Origin: Thermogladius calderae 1633
Lineage (GTDB): Archaea > Thermoproteota > Thermoprotei_A > Sulfolobales > Desulfurococcaceae
Reading direction: 5' to 3'
Length of the DNA: 64,000 nucleotides
Assembly (NCBI RefSeq): GCF_000264495.1
Contig: NC_017954.1
Span: forward strand, 1,292,319-1,356,318
The notes below the pieces were generated by a model that was not told the origin of the DNA, made no database searches, and saw only the letters and a list, made by a program, of their open reading frames with translations. Shown piece after piece: positions 16,042 through 24,333 of this stretch (positions within the stretch are counted from its first letter, which is position 1; every line of letters starts with the position of its first letter). Position numbers and translations under genes: made by a program.

Positions 16042-17060
16042 AGGCTCCCGTTGCTGTTAACGGTTACGGTACGATCGGGAAAAGGGTCGCAGAAGCGATA
16101 AGGCAGATGCCCGACTTGGAGCTGAAGGGTATCGTAAAGTACACACCCGACTACAGCGTCCTAGTGGCCTACAGACAGGGCATCCCAATATATGTGCCGA
16201 AGGGAAAAGAAGGGGTGTTCGAAGAAGTCGGGGTTAAGCCCTCCGGGACTGTCGACGAGTTGTTCGGGTCGGTTAGTCTCGTCGTAGACGCATCCCCTGG
16301 TGGAAAAGGGGCGCAGAACAAGAGGGTCTACGTGGAGCGGGGCCTAAGCGCCCTCTTCGAGGGCGGAGAGAGCCCGGATGTAGCAGAGGTCAGCTTTAGC
16401 ACGCTCTGCAACTACCGGCAGGCCCTTGGTAAAAAGTACATTAGAGTGGTCAGCTGCAATACTACGGCCCTGCTTAGGCTGATATGCCTCCTAGACAGGC
16501 ACATCGGCGTCAGGAAGGCCAGAGCGGTTATTGTCAGAAGAGCTAGTGACCCAAAGGAGGACAAAGGTATCGTCAACACAGTGAAGCTAGACCCACCCAG
16601 TATACCCAGCCACCACGCAATAGACGTGAAAACAGTCTTACCCGACCTGGACATTGAGACTGTCGCACTTATAGTGCCGACGACACTGATGCACGTCCAC
16701 GTCGTACACATCCAAACCAAGAGGAGTACCAGCATAGACGAGGTCGTGGAGACGTTGTCTAGTACTCCTAGGATAGTTGTCCTGGAAGGCGCAAAGATAG
16801 GTATAGACTCCACCAGCAAGATCGTCGAGTTCGCTAGAGACCTCGGCAGGAAAAGGTACGACATCTACGAGAACGTGGTTTGGAGGGACATGATCAAAGT
16901 AAACGGAGACGAGCTAACTATAGTTCAGGCAGTCCACCAAGAAGCAATAGTGATACCAGAGAACATCGACGCGATAAGAGCGGCTCTGCGTCTAGCCGAG
17001 AGCGCGGAGGAGACGATGAGGGTGACAGACAAGGTTCTTAACGTCGGTTTACAACGTTAA
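16038..17060 (+). CDS. gap: Type II glyceraldehyde-3-phosphate dehydrogenase (archaeal)
   Basis: 340 residues. Phosphorylating NAD(P)-dependent GAPDH of the archaeal type: AVNGYGTIGKRVAEA Rossmann motif at the N-terminus, then VSCNTTALLR with the catalytic cysteine near residue 141, and the archaeal VVRRASDPKEDKGIVN and PSIPSHHAIDVKT segments. Works with phosphoglycerate kinase, encoded in the overlapping upstream gene. In hyperthermophiles the pair often runs mainly toward gluconeogenesis while GAPN/GOR acts in glycolysis; neither of those is in this window. Confidence 0.96.
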   Translation: MKAPVAVNGYGTIGKRVAEAIRQMPDLELKGIVKYTPDYSVLVAYRQGIPIYVPKGKEGVFEEVGVKPSGTVDELFGSVSLVVDASPGGKGAQNKRVYVERGLSALFEGGESPDVAEVSFSTLCNYRQALGKKYIRVVSCNTTALLRLICLLDRHIGVRKARAVIVRRASDPKEDKGIVNTVKLDPPSIPSHHAIDVKTVLPDLDIETVALIVPTTLMHVHVVHIQTKRSTSIDEVVETLSSTPRIVVLEGAKIGIDSTSKIVEFARDLGRKRYDIYENVVWRDMIKVNGDELTIVQAVHQEAIVIPENIDAIRAALRLAESAEETMRVTDKVLNVGLQR

Positions 17061-17075
17061 AAGGGGGGTGGGAGT

Positions 17076-17486
17076 GTGTCTGAGGCACCGACCTACGAGA
17101 TCAGTTTCATGCTGAGGAGAATTCTCGTCCCCTTCGACGGGAGTAGCCTCAGCCTGAAGGCTCTCAACATAGCCGTCGACCTAGCGAGGCACTACGGTTC
17201 TCAGTTGACAGTCCTTTACGTGAAGGTGCCCGGCGAAACCGGGGATCCACTAAACCTGGCCAGGAGCGCTGTCGGCAAGAAAATAACGAACGTGAGGTAC
17301 AAGACTATAGAGCTCAAGGAGAACGAGAGTATCTCGTCGATCATCCTTAAGGAGGTAGTTGAGGAGAGCTACGACCTGATAGTCGTGGGGGCTAGAGGAA
17401 AAACGAGCTACTTTGACTTGAGCATCGGGAGTATACCCTTAGCCTTGGCAGTCAACTCTACTTGTTCCGTCTTGATAGTCAGGTAG
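17076..17486 (+). CDS. Universal stress protein (UspA family)
   Basis: 136 residues, a single Usp domain. RRILVPFDGSSLSLKALNIA opens the alpha/beta fold and IVVGARGKTSYFDLSIGSI is the glycine-rich nucleotide-binding region (GxxGx9GS type), followed by a terminal VLIVR strand. Start GTG 17076 after a strong GGGGGGTGG site, 15 bases after gap, so it is probably co-transcribed with pgk-gap. The 3' end overlaps the convergent dehydrogenase gene by eight bases. The role (ATP-binding regulatory protein) is inferred from family. Confidence 0.88.
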   Translation: MSEAPTYEISFMLRRILVPFDGSSLSLKALNIAVDLARHYGSQLTVLYVKVPGETGDPLNLARSAVGKKITNVRYKTIELKENESISSIILKEVVEESYDLIVVGARGKTSYFDLSIGSIPLALAVNSTCSVLIVR

Positions 17487-18339
17487 GGAGTTTTTTCTTC
17501 TTCAGGTACCCTAGAGCCGCCTGGGGGTAGTCCTTAGAGCCCATCTCGCTCAACAGACCACTGTAAAAGCTAGCTACACCGCTCGAGACTACACCTGGAT
17601 AACCTCTGCTCTTCAGCTCACCCGATATTAAACGGAAGTCCTTGGCCACCCCTGCCACCGTGAACCTCGCCTTCTTTTCCTCGACGATCCTGGGCCAGTA
17701 CCTCTCAAATACGCTCTTCAGCCACGAGGCGTTTGCAACCTCTAAGAGCTTATCGACAGCAACGTTGTACGCCTCGAGGATCTCCAGCGACTCGCCTATC
17801 AGGGCCGGAATAGCCAGGGCTATGTTGTTAACAGCGAGCTTCAGAGCCGTAGCCGCTGGAATGTCTCCCGCGTACACCGTCTTCGAGGAGTACTGCGAAA
17901 CTAGGGACTCGACCTCACCGAGCTTGCTACTCTCCCCAGCGACCATGGATAACAGCCTGCAATCCCTAGCCTCGTCAACGCTCCCGAATATTGTCCCCTC
18001 GAAGTAGTCGACGCCGTGCTGCCGGAATATTGACGATAACATGAGACTCGTCTGGGGTGATATTGTTGACGTGTTGACAACGAAACGTGTCTTGACCTTC
18101 TCGTAAAGTCTTTTGCTAGCCAACACCTCTATGTTCGCCATGTCGTCGAACAAAGAAACTAGTGTATAGTCCGCTGAGACGCCGTCTAGGGTCTCCACTG
18201 CTTCACAGCCTATTTCCTTGCATAGTTCCACTGCTTTACTCACTGTTCTGTTGTAGGCTAGGAGCTTGAACCCCTTTCTCGCCAGACATGTCGCGATCGA
18301 GGAGCCCATTAAGCCTGTTCCCACTATTAGGACTCTCAT
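17479..18339 (-). CDS. Beta-hydroxyacid dehydrogenase (3-hydroxyisobutyrate dehydrogenase-like)
   Basis: About 286 residues from ATG 18339, which follows GGAGG at a normal distance; longer upstream frames lack support. N-terminal Rossmann motif VLIVGTGLMGSSIA and NRT after the second strand (NADP-type preference), then NTSTISPQT, EGTIFGSVDEA (substrate site; family G-G-x-x-G-A region) and the catalytic lysine helix TALKLAVNNIA. The family oxidises or reduces short beta-hydroxy acids or semialdehydes (HIBADH, tartronate semialdehyde and succinic semialdehyde reductases). The substrate is not readable. It begins two bases after the stop of the glucan phosphorylase gene, so both are in one transcript. 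Confidence 0.85.
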   Translation of the reverse strand: MRVLIVGTGLMGSSIATCLARKGFKLLAYNRTVSKAVELCKEIGCEAVETLDGVSADYTLVSLFDDMANIEVLASKRLYEKVKTRFVVNTSTISPQTSLMLSSIFRQHGVDYFEGTIFGSVDEARDCRLLSMVAGESSKLGEVESLVSQYSSKTVYAGDIPAATALKLAVNNIALAIPALIGESLEILEAYNVAVDKLLEVANASWLKSVFERYWPRIVEEKKARFTVAGVAKDFRLISGELKSRGYPGVVSSGVASFYSGLLSEMGSKDYPQAALGYLKKKKLPT

Positions 18340-18340
18340 C

Positions 18341-19864
18341 TCACAATGCCTCCAGATAATACTTATGTAGCACACGCCGCATATCAACCTTACTCGGGGT
18401 CTTCAGGGCGCTGTTGAGAGAGACCTCCCAGTACTTGTCTTTGTCTCTATGGTACATGTCGATCAGATCGAGGAGTTTTTTCTTAAACTCGTTGTACTCC
18501 TTCTCGTCGATCTCTTTTGCCCTCGGGTCATCGTATATGTTTATGAAGTCCCTAATGTCTGTTCCGAAGAACCACCCCGTCACGTTGTCCTCTATCACCT
18601 CCAAGGCGGCCCCGTCTCTCGAGGAGAGCACTGGGACTCCGTTGACGAGCGCCTTCATGAAGCTAGTACCGCTAGCCTCCCACCCACTGAATGGTGTAAA
18701 CAAGAGGTAGTCGCTACCCTGTAACACCGTCTTAGCTGTGGGTACATCGTAGTCGTTCAAGAAAACAACGTGGTTTATTTTCAGGTGTAGGTCCCTGAAT
18801 TTCCTAGCGTAGCTAAGCCCGTCGAAGTCCTTGGGGTGGGGCTTCCCGCCCAGGACGAAGACTGCCTCGACGTCCGGGTTCTCCTCTATAAACCTGGCGA
18901 CGAAGTAGGGTCTCTTGTACCTCGCCAGCCTCCTCGTCCAGGCTATGATCGGCTTATCATCAGCTGTCAGCTCGGGCTTCACGCTCTTCAACAGCGAGAC
19001 AAGCTTTTTCCTGTTATCGAGCCTCACGCCGATCAACAGCTCCCGGTTCAACGCGTTTTTGTTGTATGCTTCGTAAAGCCTAGGGTCCATCCACCTCTCA
19101 AGGCTTACACCGTTTGTTATGGAGACTATTTTACCCGAGTGCTTGACGAACAACTTCTTTATCACGTCTTCCTGCTTCTTGGAGACGACGATCCCCTTCC
19201 TCAGTTTGCCCAAGGCGTAGTCCGTTAGCAGTATGTTGTCCCCGAGGAAGAGGCCGAACTCCCTCGCGATCAGACCTCCAGGGAACGAAGGGTGCCCCCA
19301 AGGCCCCGGAGTGTGGATTATGATTCTAGCCCTGTCCTCCACGTTAAGTGCCATTAAGAGTAGTGCTGTGTGAGCCTCTTCAAGGTCTATCACGCTCACG
19401 TTCTCTAACCCAATGAAGTCCCGTATGAAAGTAGCTGAGGCCTTAGCCAGTAAGGCGTAAACTAGGAACTGGTTCTCGAGGGTGTCGGCCATGTAAACCC
19501 TGTCTGTGAGGGCCCTAGCCCAGTTCGGGCAAACCGCCTCGAAGAAAACGGCCTTCGCCGTTTTGTGAGTGTAGACGAGTGGTTTTATAACGACTTCCTC
19601 GCCCTTTAATGTCACGGTGAACTCGTCCCAGGGCTGCAACTTAGCCAGTACGCTCGGGGACTGCTTCTCCGGCTCTGCTACTGGCTCAGTGCCGTTGAAC
19701 TTTAGTCTGACGTAGCCCTGCCTGTAGTATAAAGTGAGAGCCCAGTAGTCTAAGCCCATCTCCCCCGCCGTTATCACTTTGTCGCCCTCGAGTACGCCGA
19801 GACCACCAGCATACGTTTTCAACTGGTCGATAGCGATTTCAGGAGTGACGCTCACGATAACCAT
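18341..19864 (-). CDS. Short archaeal alpha-glucan phosphorylase-like protein (GT35)
   Basis: 507 residues. The opening TPEIAIDQLKTYAGGLGVLEGD is the glucan phosphorylase signature, and the C-terminal GWEASGTSFMKALVNGVPVL corresponds to the pyridoxal-phosphate loop of GT35 (EASGTxNMKxxLNG), with the lysine kept. It should release glucose-1-phosphate from alpha-1,4-glucans. At ~500 residues it is much shorter than typical 700-850-residue enzymes, so regulatory insertions are missing. A glycogen-synthase-like GT5 role is less likely because of the lysine motif. ATG 19864; the TATA box is shared with the divergent gene at 19909-19919. Confidence 0.75.
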   Translation of the reverse strand: MVIVSVTPEIAIDQLKTYAGGLGVLEGDKVITAGEMGLDYWALTLYYRQGYVRLKFNGTEPVAEPEKQSPSVLAKLQPWDEFTVTLKGEEVVIKPLVYTHKTAKAVFFEAVCPNWARALTDRVYMADTLENQFLVYALLAKASATFIRDFIGLENVSVIDLEEAHTALLLMALNVEDRARIIIHTPGPWGHPSFPGGLIAREFGLFLGDNILLTDYALGKLRKGIVVSKKQEDVIKKLFVKHSGKIVSITNGVSLERWMDPRLYEAYNKNALNRELLIGVRLDNRKKLVSLLKSVKPELTADDKPIIAWTRRLARYKRPYFVARFIEENPDVEAVFVLGGKPHPKDFDGLSYARKFRDLHLKINHVVFLNDYDVPTAKTVLQGSDYLLFTPFSGWEASGTSFMKALVNGVPVLSSRDGAALEVIEDNVTGWFFGTDIRDFINIYDDPRAKEIDEKEYNEFKKKLLDLIDMYHRDKDKYWEVSLNSALKTPSKVDMRRVLHKYYLEAL

Positions 19865-19908
19865 TATACCACCACAAACAGAGGCTAGAGTTTATTCAAG
19901 TCTCTCAA

Positions 19909-19919
19909 AGTATTTAAGC
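19909..19919. promoter_or_regulatory. Bidirectional TATA region between glucan phosphorylase and M28-type peptidase genes
   Basis: AGTATTTAAGC reads as a TATA box on both strands. On the plus strand it lies about 25 bases before ATG 19936, predicting a leaderless mRNA; on the minus strand it is about 45 bases before ATG 19864. Confidence 0.5.
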
Positions 19920-19935
19920 TGGACTTTATACACTC

Positions 19936-21573
19936 ATGGAAAAGGTGTCTTGTACGAACCTCAAGGAACAAGTCCTAAAGCTCCAGAAAGAAGTCCCCCG
20001 GACACTAGGTATAGACATCGTAAACGTGCTCTCCAGCTACAGTAGAATTACCGGGTCGACCGGGCTAGTGAAGGCCGTTGAAGGGCTTAAGGAGGGGCTG
20101 GAGAACGCCGGGCTCCCAGCCAAGGTCTACAAGGTCGAGAACAACGCCAGGAGAGGCTTCATAGAGACCCCGACTGGTTGGGACCCATTAGAGGCGGAGC
20201 TGGTCATTAGAATAGGCGAAAAGGTCTTGGGCAGGTTCAACCTGCTAGAGCACCCCACTCTCCTGTCCGCTCATAGCCCCGGTGGGGAGGGGTGTGGCAG
20301 GCTAGTCGTGTGCGAGAGGGAGTGCTCGGGCGAGGTCGTGCTAACAGACCTCAACCCGTACGACGCCTATCTAAGCGTTGACGCCAAGCTCATTCTCCAC
20401 TACGACAAGAATAGGTTCCACGAAGCTGTCCCCTACACGGGGTTGTTCCTAAAGGCTAGTGAGGTCAAGCAAGGTAAGGTTGTCATGAACATACCCTACC
20501 GTCTGGCTACAGACTTGATCTCGAGGCTACTAGTTAACCCTTCGCTGGAGGTAGAGGTTTGCTGGAAAGCGAGAGTCAGGTTTCACACCGCCGGGCTACC
20601 GGTCCTAGTCTCTTGTGGAGGTCGCCCAACCACGCTTATTGTAAGCCACGTATGCCACCCTAAGCCCGGCGCCCACGACAACGCTAGCGGTAGCGCGGCC
20701 AACTTCCTGGCAGCTTTCGCAAAGGGGAACTTGAGGGACCCCTCCCTGGGTGGCGTCTGCCACGTGTGGGTGCCGGAGTATACGGGAACGGTCTTTCTGA
20801 AGGATATCCTGGGAGAACTACCTGAACACGTAGTGAACCTGGACATGGTCGGCTCAAAGCAGAGTGTGACGGGCTCAGTCCTATCCGTTGTGAACCCACC
20901 CCTGTTTATGCCGGGCAGAGTCGCTTCCGCGATGTACGTCTCGGCGAGGAGCGTATTAGACGCTGTTGAGAGTTTCGAAGGCGTGCACCAGCCGTCTATC
21001 AGATACGACATATCGCCCTACAGCGCGGGGAGCGACCACGACGTGTTCATAACCTGGGGTGTCGACTCCGGGATGCTCAACGAGTGGCCGAGTAAATACT
21101 ACCACACAGACATGGACACGCCAGACACCATATCTCCGTCCCAGCTGTCGAACACGGCAGTCATCGCCCTTCTCACCTCCTACGTCTTGAGCGACCCTGG
21201 ACTTTCCGAGAGAGCCAACAAGGCCTACCGCGAGTACCTGGCTGGGTGGTACAGCGTTAAGTCGACCCTCACAGGGGTTGAGGCCCCGTCTCTGGGGGAC
21301 CTCAATTCCGGGTATAGAAGGCCAACGGGCTTAGAGTCACCGGTGTCCATGAGGTTCATATACAAGACCCTCGGTAGAGACACTTTCTACAAGTTGAGGA
21401 AGATCAAAGGAGCCTACTCGTACTTAACGGTCTACGCCCCTGTAGCCGAGTCCATAGGGCTTAAAGACCACTTGAGCAGGTACATAAGAGAAGGGCTTGT
21501 AGAATGGAGCAAGGAGGAGGCTGAGACTCTCGCCAAGGTTTGGGAGGAGCTCAAGGCCGTAGTGGGGTGGTAA
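19936..21573 (+). CDS. M28-type aminopeptidase-like protein (DUF4910 family)
   Basis: 545 residues, no signal peptide, so cytoplasmic. The zinc-peptidase core has SHVCHPKPGAHDNASGSA (first His/Asp ligands, as in M28), the EYTGT region where the family carries its catalytic Glu, the VNLDMVG strand, and the late SDHDVF and YHTDMDTPDTI motifs. The N-terminal half and the C-terminal ~100-residue helical part match the architecture of the DUF4910 (COG4310) peptidase-like family. It probably trims peptides. TATA at 19909-19919 suggests a leaderless transcript. The stop lies two bases before the TTG start of pheT, so the two are co-transcribed, perhaps for growth-linked reasons only. Confidence 0.78.
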   Translation: MEKVSCTNLKEQVLKLQKEVPRTLGIDIVNVLSSYSRITGSTGLVKAVEGLKEGLENAGLPAKVYKVENNARRGFIETPTGWDPLEAELVIRIGEKVLGRFNLLEHPTLLSAHSPGGEGCGRLVVCERECSGEVVLTDLNPYDAYLSVDAKLILHYDKNRFHEAVPYTGLFLKASEVKQGKVVMNIPYRLATDLISRLLVNPSLEVEVCWKARVRFHTAGLPVLVSCGGRPTTLIVSHVCHPKPGAHDNASGSAANFLAAFAKGNLRDPSLGGVCHVWVPEYTGTVFLKDILGELPEHVVNLDMVGSKQSVTGSVLSVVNPPLFMPGRVASAMYVSARSVLDAVESFEGVHQPSIRYDISPYSAGSDHDVFITWGVDSGMLNEWPSKYYHTDMDTPDTISPSQLSNTAVIALLTSYVLSDPGLSERANKAYREYLAGWYSVKSTLTGVEAPSLGDLNSGYRRPTGLESPVSMRFIYKTLGRDTFYKLRKIKGAYSYLTVYAPVAESIGLKDHLSRYIREGLVEWSKEEAETLAKVWEELKAVVGW

Positions 21574-21574
21574 C

Positions 21575-23239
21575 TTGCCTACGATCACTGTGCGTGTAGA
21601 CGACCTCTACAGGCTTCTAGGTGTTGAATTGGATGTAAAGAGCTTGGTTCGGCTAATGACGAAGCTAAAGTGCGAGATAGAGGACTTGGCGGGCGGCAAC
21701 CTAGTTTACGAAGCCAACCACGACAGGCCCGACTTGTTCAGTGCCGAGGGGCTATCCAGGGCTTTGAAGTTCATGCTCGGGTTACCCGTTAGGAGGCCCC
21801 CTGTATCTGGCTGTGGAGTAGTGGCTTACGCGGAGCCTGTCCCCGATAGGCCTTTCGTAGCTTTCGCGATTGTTAGAAACGTGGAATTGGACGACGAGGC
21901 TCTAAAGCAGATAATCCAGCTACAGGAGAAGCTCCACACCACTTACGGTAGGAACAGGAAAAGGGCCAGTATCGGTTTGTACGACCTAGACATGGTCAAG
22001 CCGCCTGTCTACTATAGGGCTGTCGACCCCGATGAGACTAGGTACCGCCCACTAGGCTACGATAAAGAGATGTCTCTGCGGGAAGTCTTGAGTCAGACAG
22101 ACAAGGGAAGAGAGTACGGGCACATAATCAGTAAAATGGAGAAGTACCCCGTCATAATGGACTCCGAGGGTAGGATACTGAGCTTAGCCCCCATCCTTAA
22201 CAGCGAAGACGCGAAAGTGACCACGTCCACACGGAACGTGCTGATAGACTCGACAGGGCTAGACCCGAGAGTAGTCGTTGACATGGTTACAATAATGGCT
22301 TACAGCCTGGCTGAGAGGGGGCGTGACACGGAGATCTGCCTCATGGAGACCCAGTTTAGTGACGGGAAGAGGCTCGCCGCTCCGAGAGTCGAGGGAGTAG
22401 TTCAAGAGCTCACCATAGGGCAGGTCAACGACCTGCTGGGTACAGAGATTAGCGTTAAAGAGGCAGCCAACTTCCTGGGGATGTTCGGGTACGACGTAGT
22501 CGAGGCCGCCGGAGATAAGCTAGTGGTCCGCGCGCCCCCCTACAGAATCGACGTGTTGGGCTGGGTTGACGTGGCCGAGGACATAGCGATTGGCTATGGT
22601 TACGAGAGACTAGGCGAAGAGGCTACCGGGCTACCCCCTTCACGGAGCAGCGGTAGAGAGGACGAAGTAGAACACCTGTCCGATCTCCTCAGGAGAGTCC
22701 TGGTCTCGATGGGGTTTAGCGAAGTAGCAAACTACATGATGACTAGTGCTGAGGTTGACGTTAGGCTGTACAACAGGAGAGTGGAGCCGATTGTGGTGGC
22801 AAACCCCATAAGCGAGAGGTTTACTTCGTTGAGGACGTGGCTAACAGCCGGCCTCGTGAACTTCATCGTAGAGAACAAGAACAAGTCGGCGGAGTTCAGG
22901 ATCTTCGAGGTAGGCGATGTAGTTTACGTCAGAGAGGGCAGGGTGTACGAAGAGAGGAGGGTTGGAGTGGCTATCTCTTCGCCGGAGGCCACTTTAACCG
23001 ACGGTCTTGCCGTCGTCAATACTCTCCTAAACGCGATCGGGCTGAGCCCGGCGTTTAGAGAGGGTGAGATAGACGGATTACTAAGGGAGAGAACCGCTGA
23101 GATCATAGTCCGCGACGACAATGTGGGGTTTGTGGGCGAGGTCCACCCAGAAGTACTGCTAAAGCTGGAGTACGACCGGCCTATCGTCACCATAGAGATC
23201 GACGTAGGAAAAATATTAAAAGTGCTCAGGGCACAGTAA
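21575..23239 (+). CDS. pheT: Phenylalanyl-tRNA synthetase beta subunit
   Basis: 554 residues, archaeal-type length. Opens with PTITVRVDDLYRLLGVEL, followed by the B3/B4 domain, the B5 domain (LTIGQVNDLLGTEI; PPYRIDVLGWVDVAEDIAIGYGYE), and a catalytic-like C-terminal domain (VANPISERFTSLRTWL). Forms the alpha2-beta2 enzyme with PheS, which is encoded on the opposite strand 2.3 kb away. TTG start immediately after the upstream stop, with a GGGGTGG site. The separation of pheT from pheS is an oddity discussed in the findings. Confidence 0.95.
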   Translation: MPTITVRVDDLYRLLGVELDVKSLVRLMTKLKCEIEDLAGGNLVYEANHDRPDLFSAEGLSRALKFMLGLPVRRPPVSGCGVVAYAEPVPDRPFVAFAIVRNVELDDEALKQIIQLQEKLHTTYGRNRKRASIGLYDLDMVKPPVYYRAVDPDETRYRPLGYDKEMSLREVLSQTDKGREYGHIISKMEKYPVIMDSEGRILSLAPILNSEDAKVTTSTRNVLIDSTGLDPRVVVDMVTIMAYSLAERGRDTEICLMETQFSDGKRLAAPRVEGVVQELTIGQVNDLLGTEISVKEAANFLGMFGYDVVEAAGDKLVVRAPPYRIDVLGWVDVAEDIAIGYGYERLGEEATGLPPSRSSGREDEVEHLSDLLRRVLVSMGFSEVANYMMTSAEVDVRLYNRRVEPIVVANPISERFTSLRTWLTAGLVNFIVENKNKSAEFRIFEVGDVVYVREGRVYEERRVGVAISSPEATLTDGLAVVNTLLNAIGLSPAFREGEIDGLLRERTAEIIVRDDNVGFVGEVHPEVLLKLEYDRPIVTIEIDVGKILKVLRAQ

Positions 23240-23316
23240 CTCTTGGCGAGGATGAGGCTTGGAAGGGATGACCGTAAGGGGGATGAATTGACGGGCCTTT
23301 CTGAGGGGTGGATACG

Positions 23317-23424
23317 TTGAGTGGTTTCATAACCGCATTGATCGTCTCCGCTCTATTCCTCCTCGCCGGGTACATAGCAGAGCTTGCCGTTAAAAAGGCC
23401 TCATCGCGAAGGAACGTAGTATAA
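23317..23424 (+). CDS. Small single-span membrane protein (35 residues)
   Basis: TTG 23317 preceded by GAGGGGTGG at ideal spacing. The product is one hydrophobic helix (GFITALIVSALFLLAGYI) followed by a basic tail (KKASSRRN). The TTG overlaps the stop TGA of a 25-codon basic frame, 23243-23320, that starts four bases after pheT, giving a pheT / basic peptide / membrane peptide chain that looks translationally coupled. Its end overlaps the convergent radical SAM gene by 24 bases. Function unknown; too small for firm homology judgement. Confidence 0.4.
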   Translation: MSGFITALIVSALFLLAGYIAELAVKKASSRRNVV

Positions 23425-24333
23425 CTGGTTCTCCCAAACTACTTTCGACGCGACCTTCCTGTCGACAAGGCTCTCGGCCGCCATAACGCCGAAATCCCCG
23501 TAGACCTCGCCGACCTCGTTCACTCTAAGGGGCTTCCTCAGAATGTGGTTGTAGACCTCGACGAATGCTCTTCTGGACTTAACACGGTGGATCGCCGGGG
23601 TTCTCTGACAGACTAGTACCTCGACACCTTCACTCTCCAGCTTCTCTCTCACCATGTCCAAGAAGCGCCTCGAGACAGGTTTAATACTCTGGTCTCTAAC
23701 AGGCCTGTCGATCGTCTTTAGGAAAACTCTTTTTGCCCCTATCCTCCTCGCCTGGACTATGTACTCGTCTAGGTAGCTCACTAAAACGTTCTCTGGCCCT
23801 TTCCTCGCCACTATGATCTCGAGCACGAGCTTATCGGACGACCGTGTTCTACTGAATAGTTCGTGTAGTCTTCCGTAGTACTCGCTCTTCGTCGTGTTGG
23901 TTCTGGGCTGGTAGAGGGAGTCCCACTCCATGTCGGCGACATAGAACGGGATCAACAGGGTATCCACCACCTCGAGGACTTCGTCGATCGCTCTCTGGAA
24001 GTAGCCCGGTGTTCTCGTGACAAGTTTGGCGTTTGCAGAGTCGGATATACGCCTCAGCTCTCTGAGTAAGCGTGCTAGGTCGTCGTACAGGAACGGGTCG
24101 GACGAGCCGTAGACGTAGAGCGTGTTCACCTTGACCTCCCTTTCCGTGAGGTCTCTCGCGACCCTCTCGGCTAGCTCGCTCGTAGTGTAACTCTTGAGAG
24201 CTCTCGCCTGGCGGAAAGAGTGGCACATGGCGCAGGCCATATAACACCCTCTCGAGAAACTTACGGGGTCTACTCCCAGCGAGGCTCCAAAGCACCTACT
24301 GGGGTGGGGGCCGTAAACGGGCTCTAAGATCAA
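23401..24333 (-). CDS. Radical SAM protein (COG0731/SplB-like)
   Basis: 310 residues. Opens with the pattern YGPHPSRCFGASLGVDPV, as in a family usually reading GPVPSRRLGxSLGVDP, followed by the SAM cluster CYMACAMC. Later conserved segments include LYVYGSSDPFLYDDL and IIVARKGPENV. It lacks a second Fe-S domain. The start overlaps the end of the m5C methyltransferase gene by four bases, suggesting coupled expression and perhaps a role in RNA modification; the reaction is not known. Confidence 0.78.
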   Translation of the reverse strand: MILEPVYGPHPSRCFGASLGVDPVSFSRGCYMACAMCHSFRQARALKSYTTSELAERVARDLTEREVKVNTLYVYGSSDPFLYDDLARLLRELRRISDSANAKLVTRTPGYFQRAIDEVLEVVDTLLIPFYVADMEWDSLYQPRTNTTKSEYYGRLHELFSRTRSSDKLVLEIIVARKGPENVLVSYLDEYIVQARRIGAKRVFLKTIDRPVRDQSIKPVSRRFLDMVREKLESEGVEVLVCQRTPAIHRVKSRRAFVEVYNHILRKPLRVNEVGEVYGDFGVMAAESLVDRKVASKVVWENQLYYVPSR

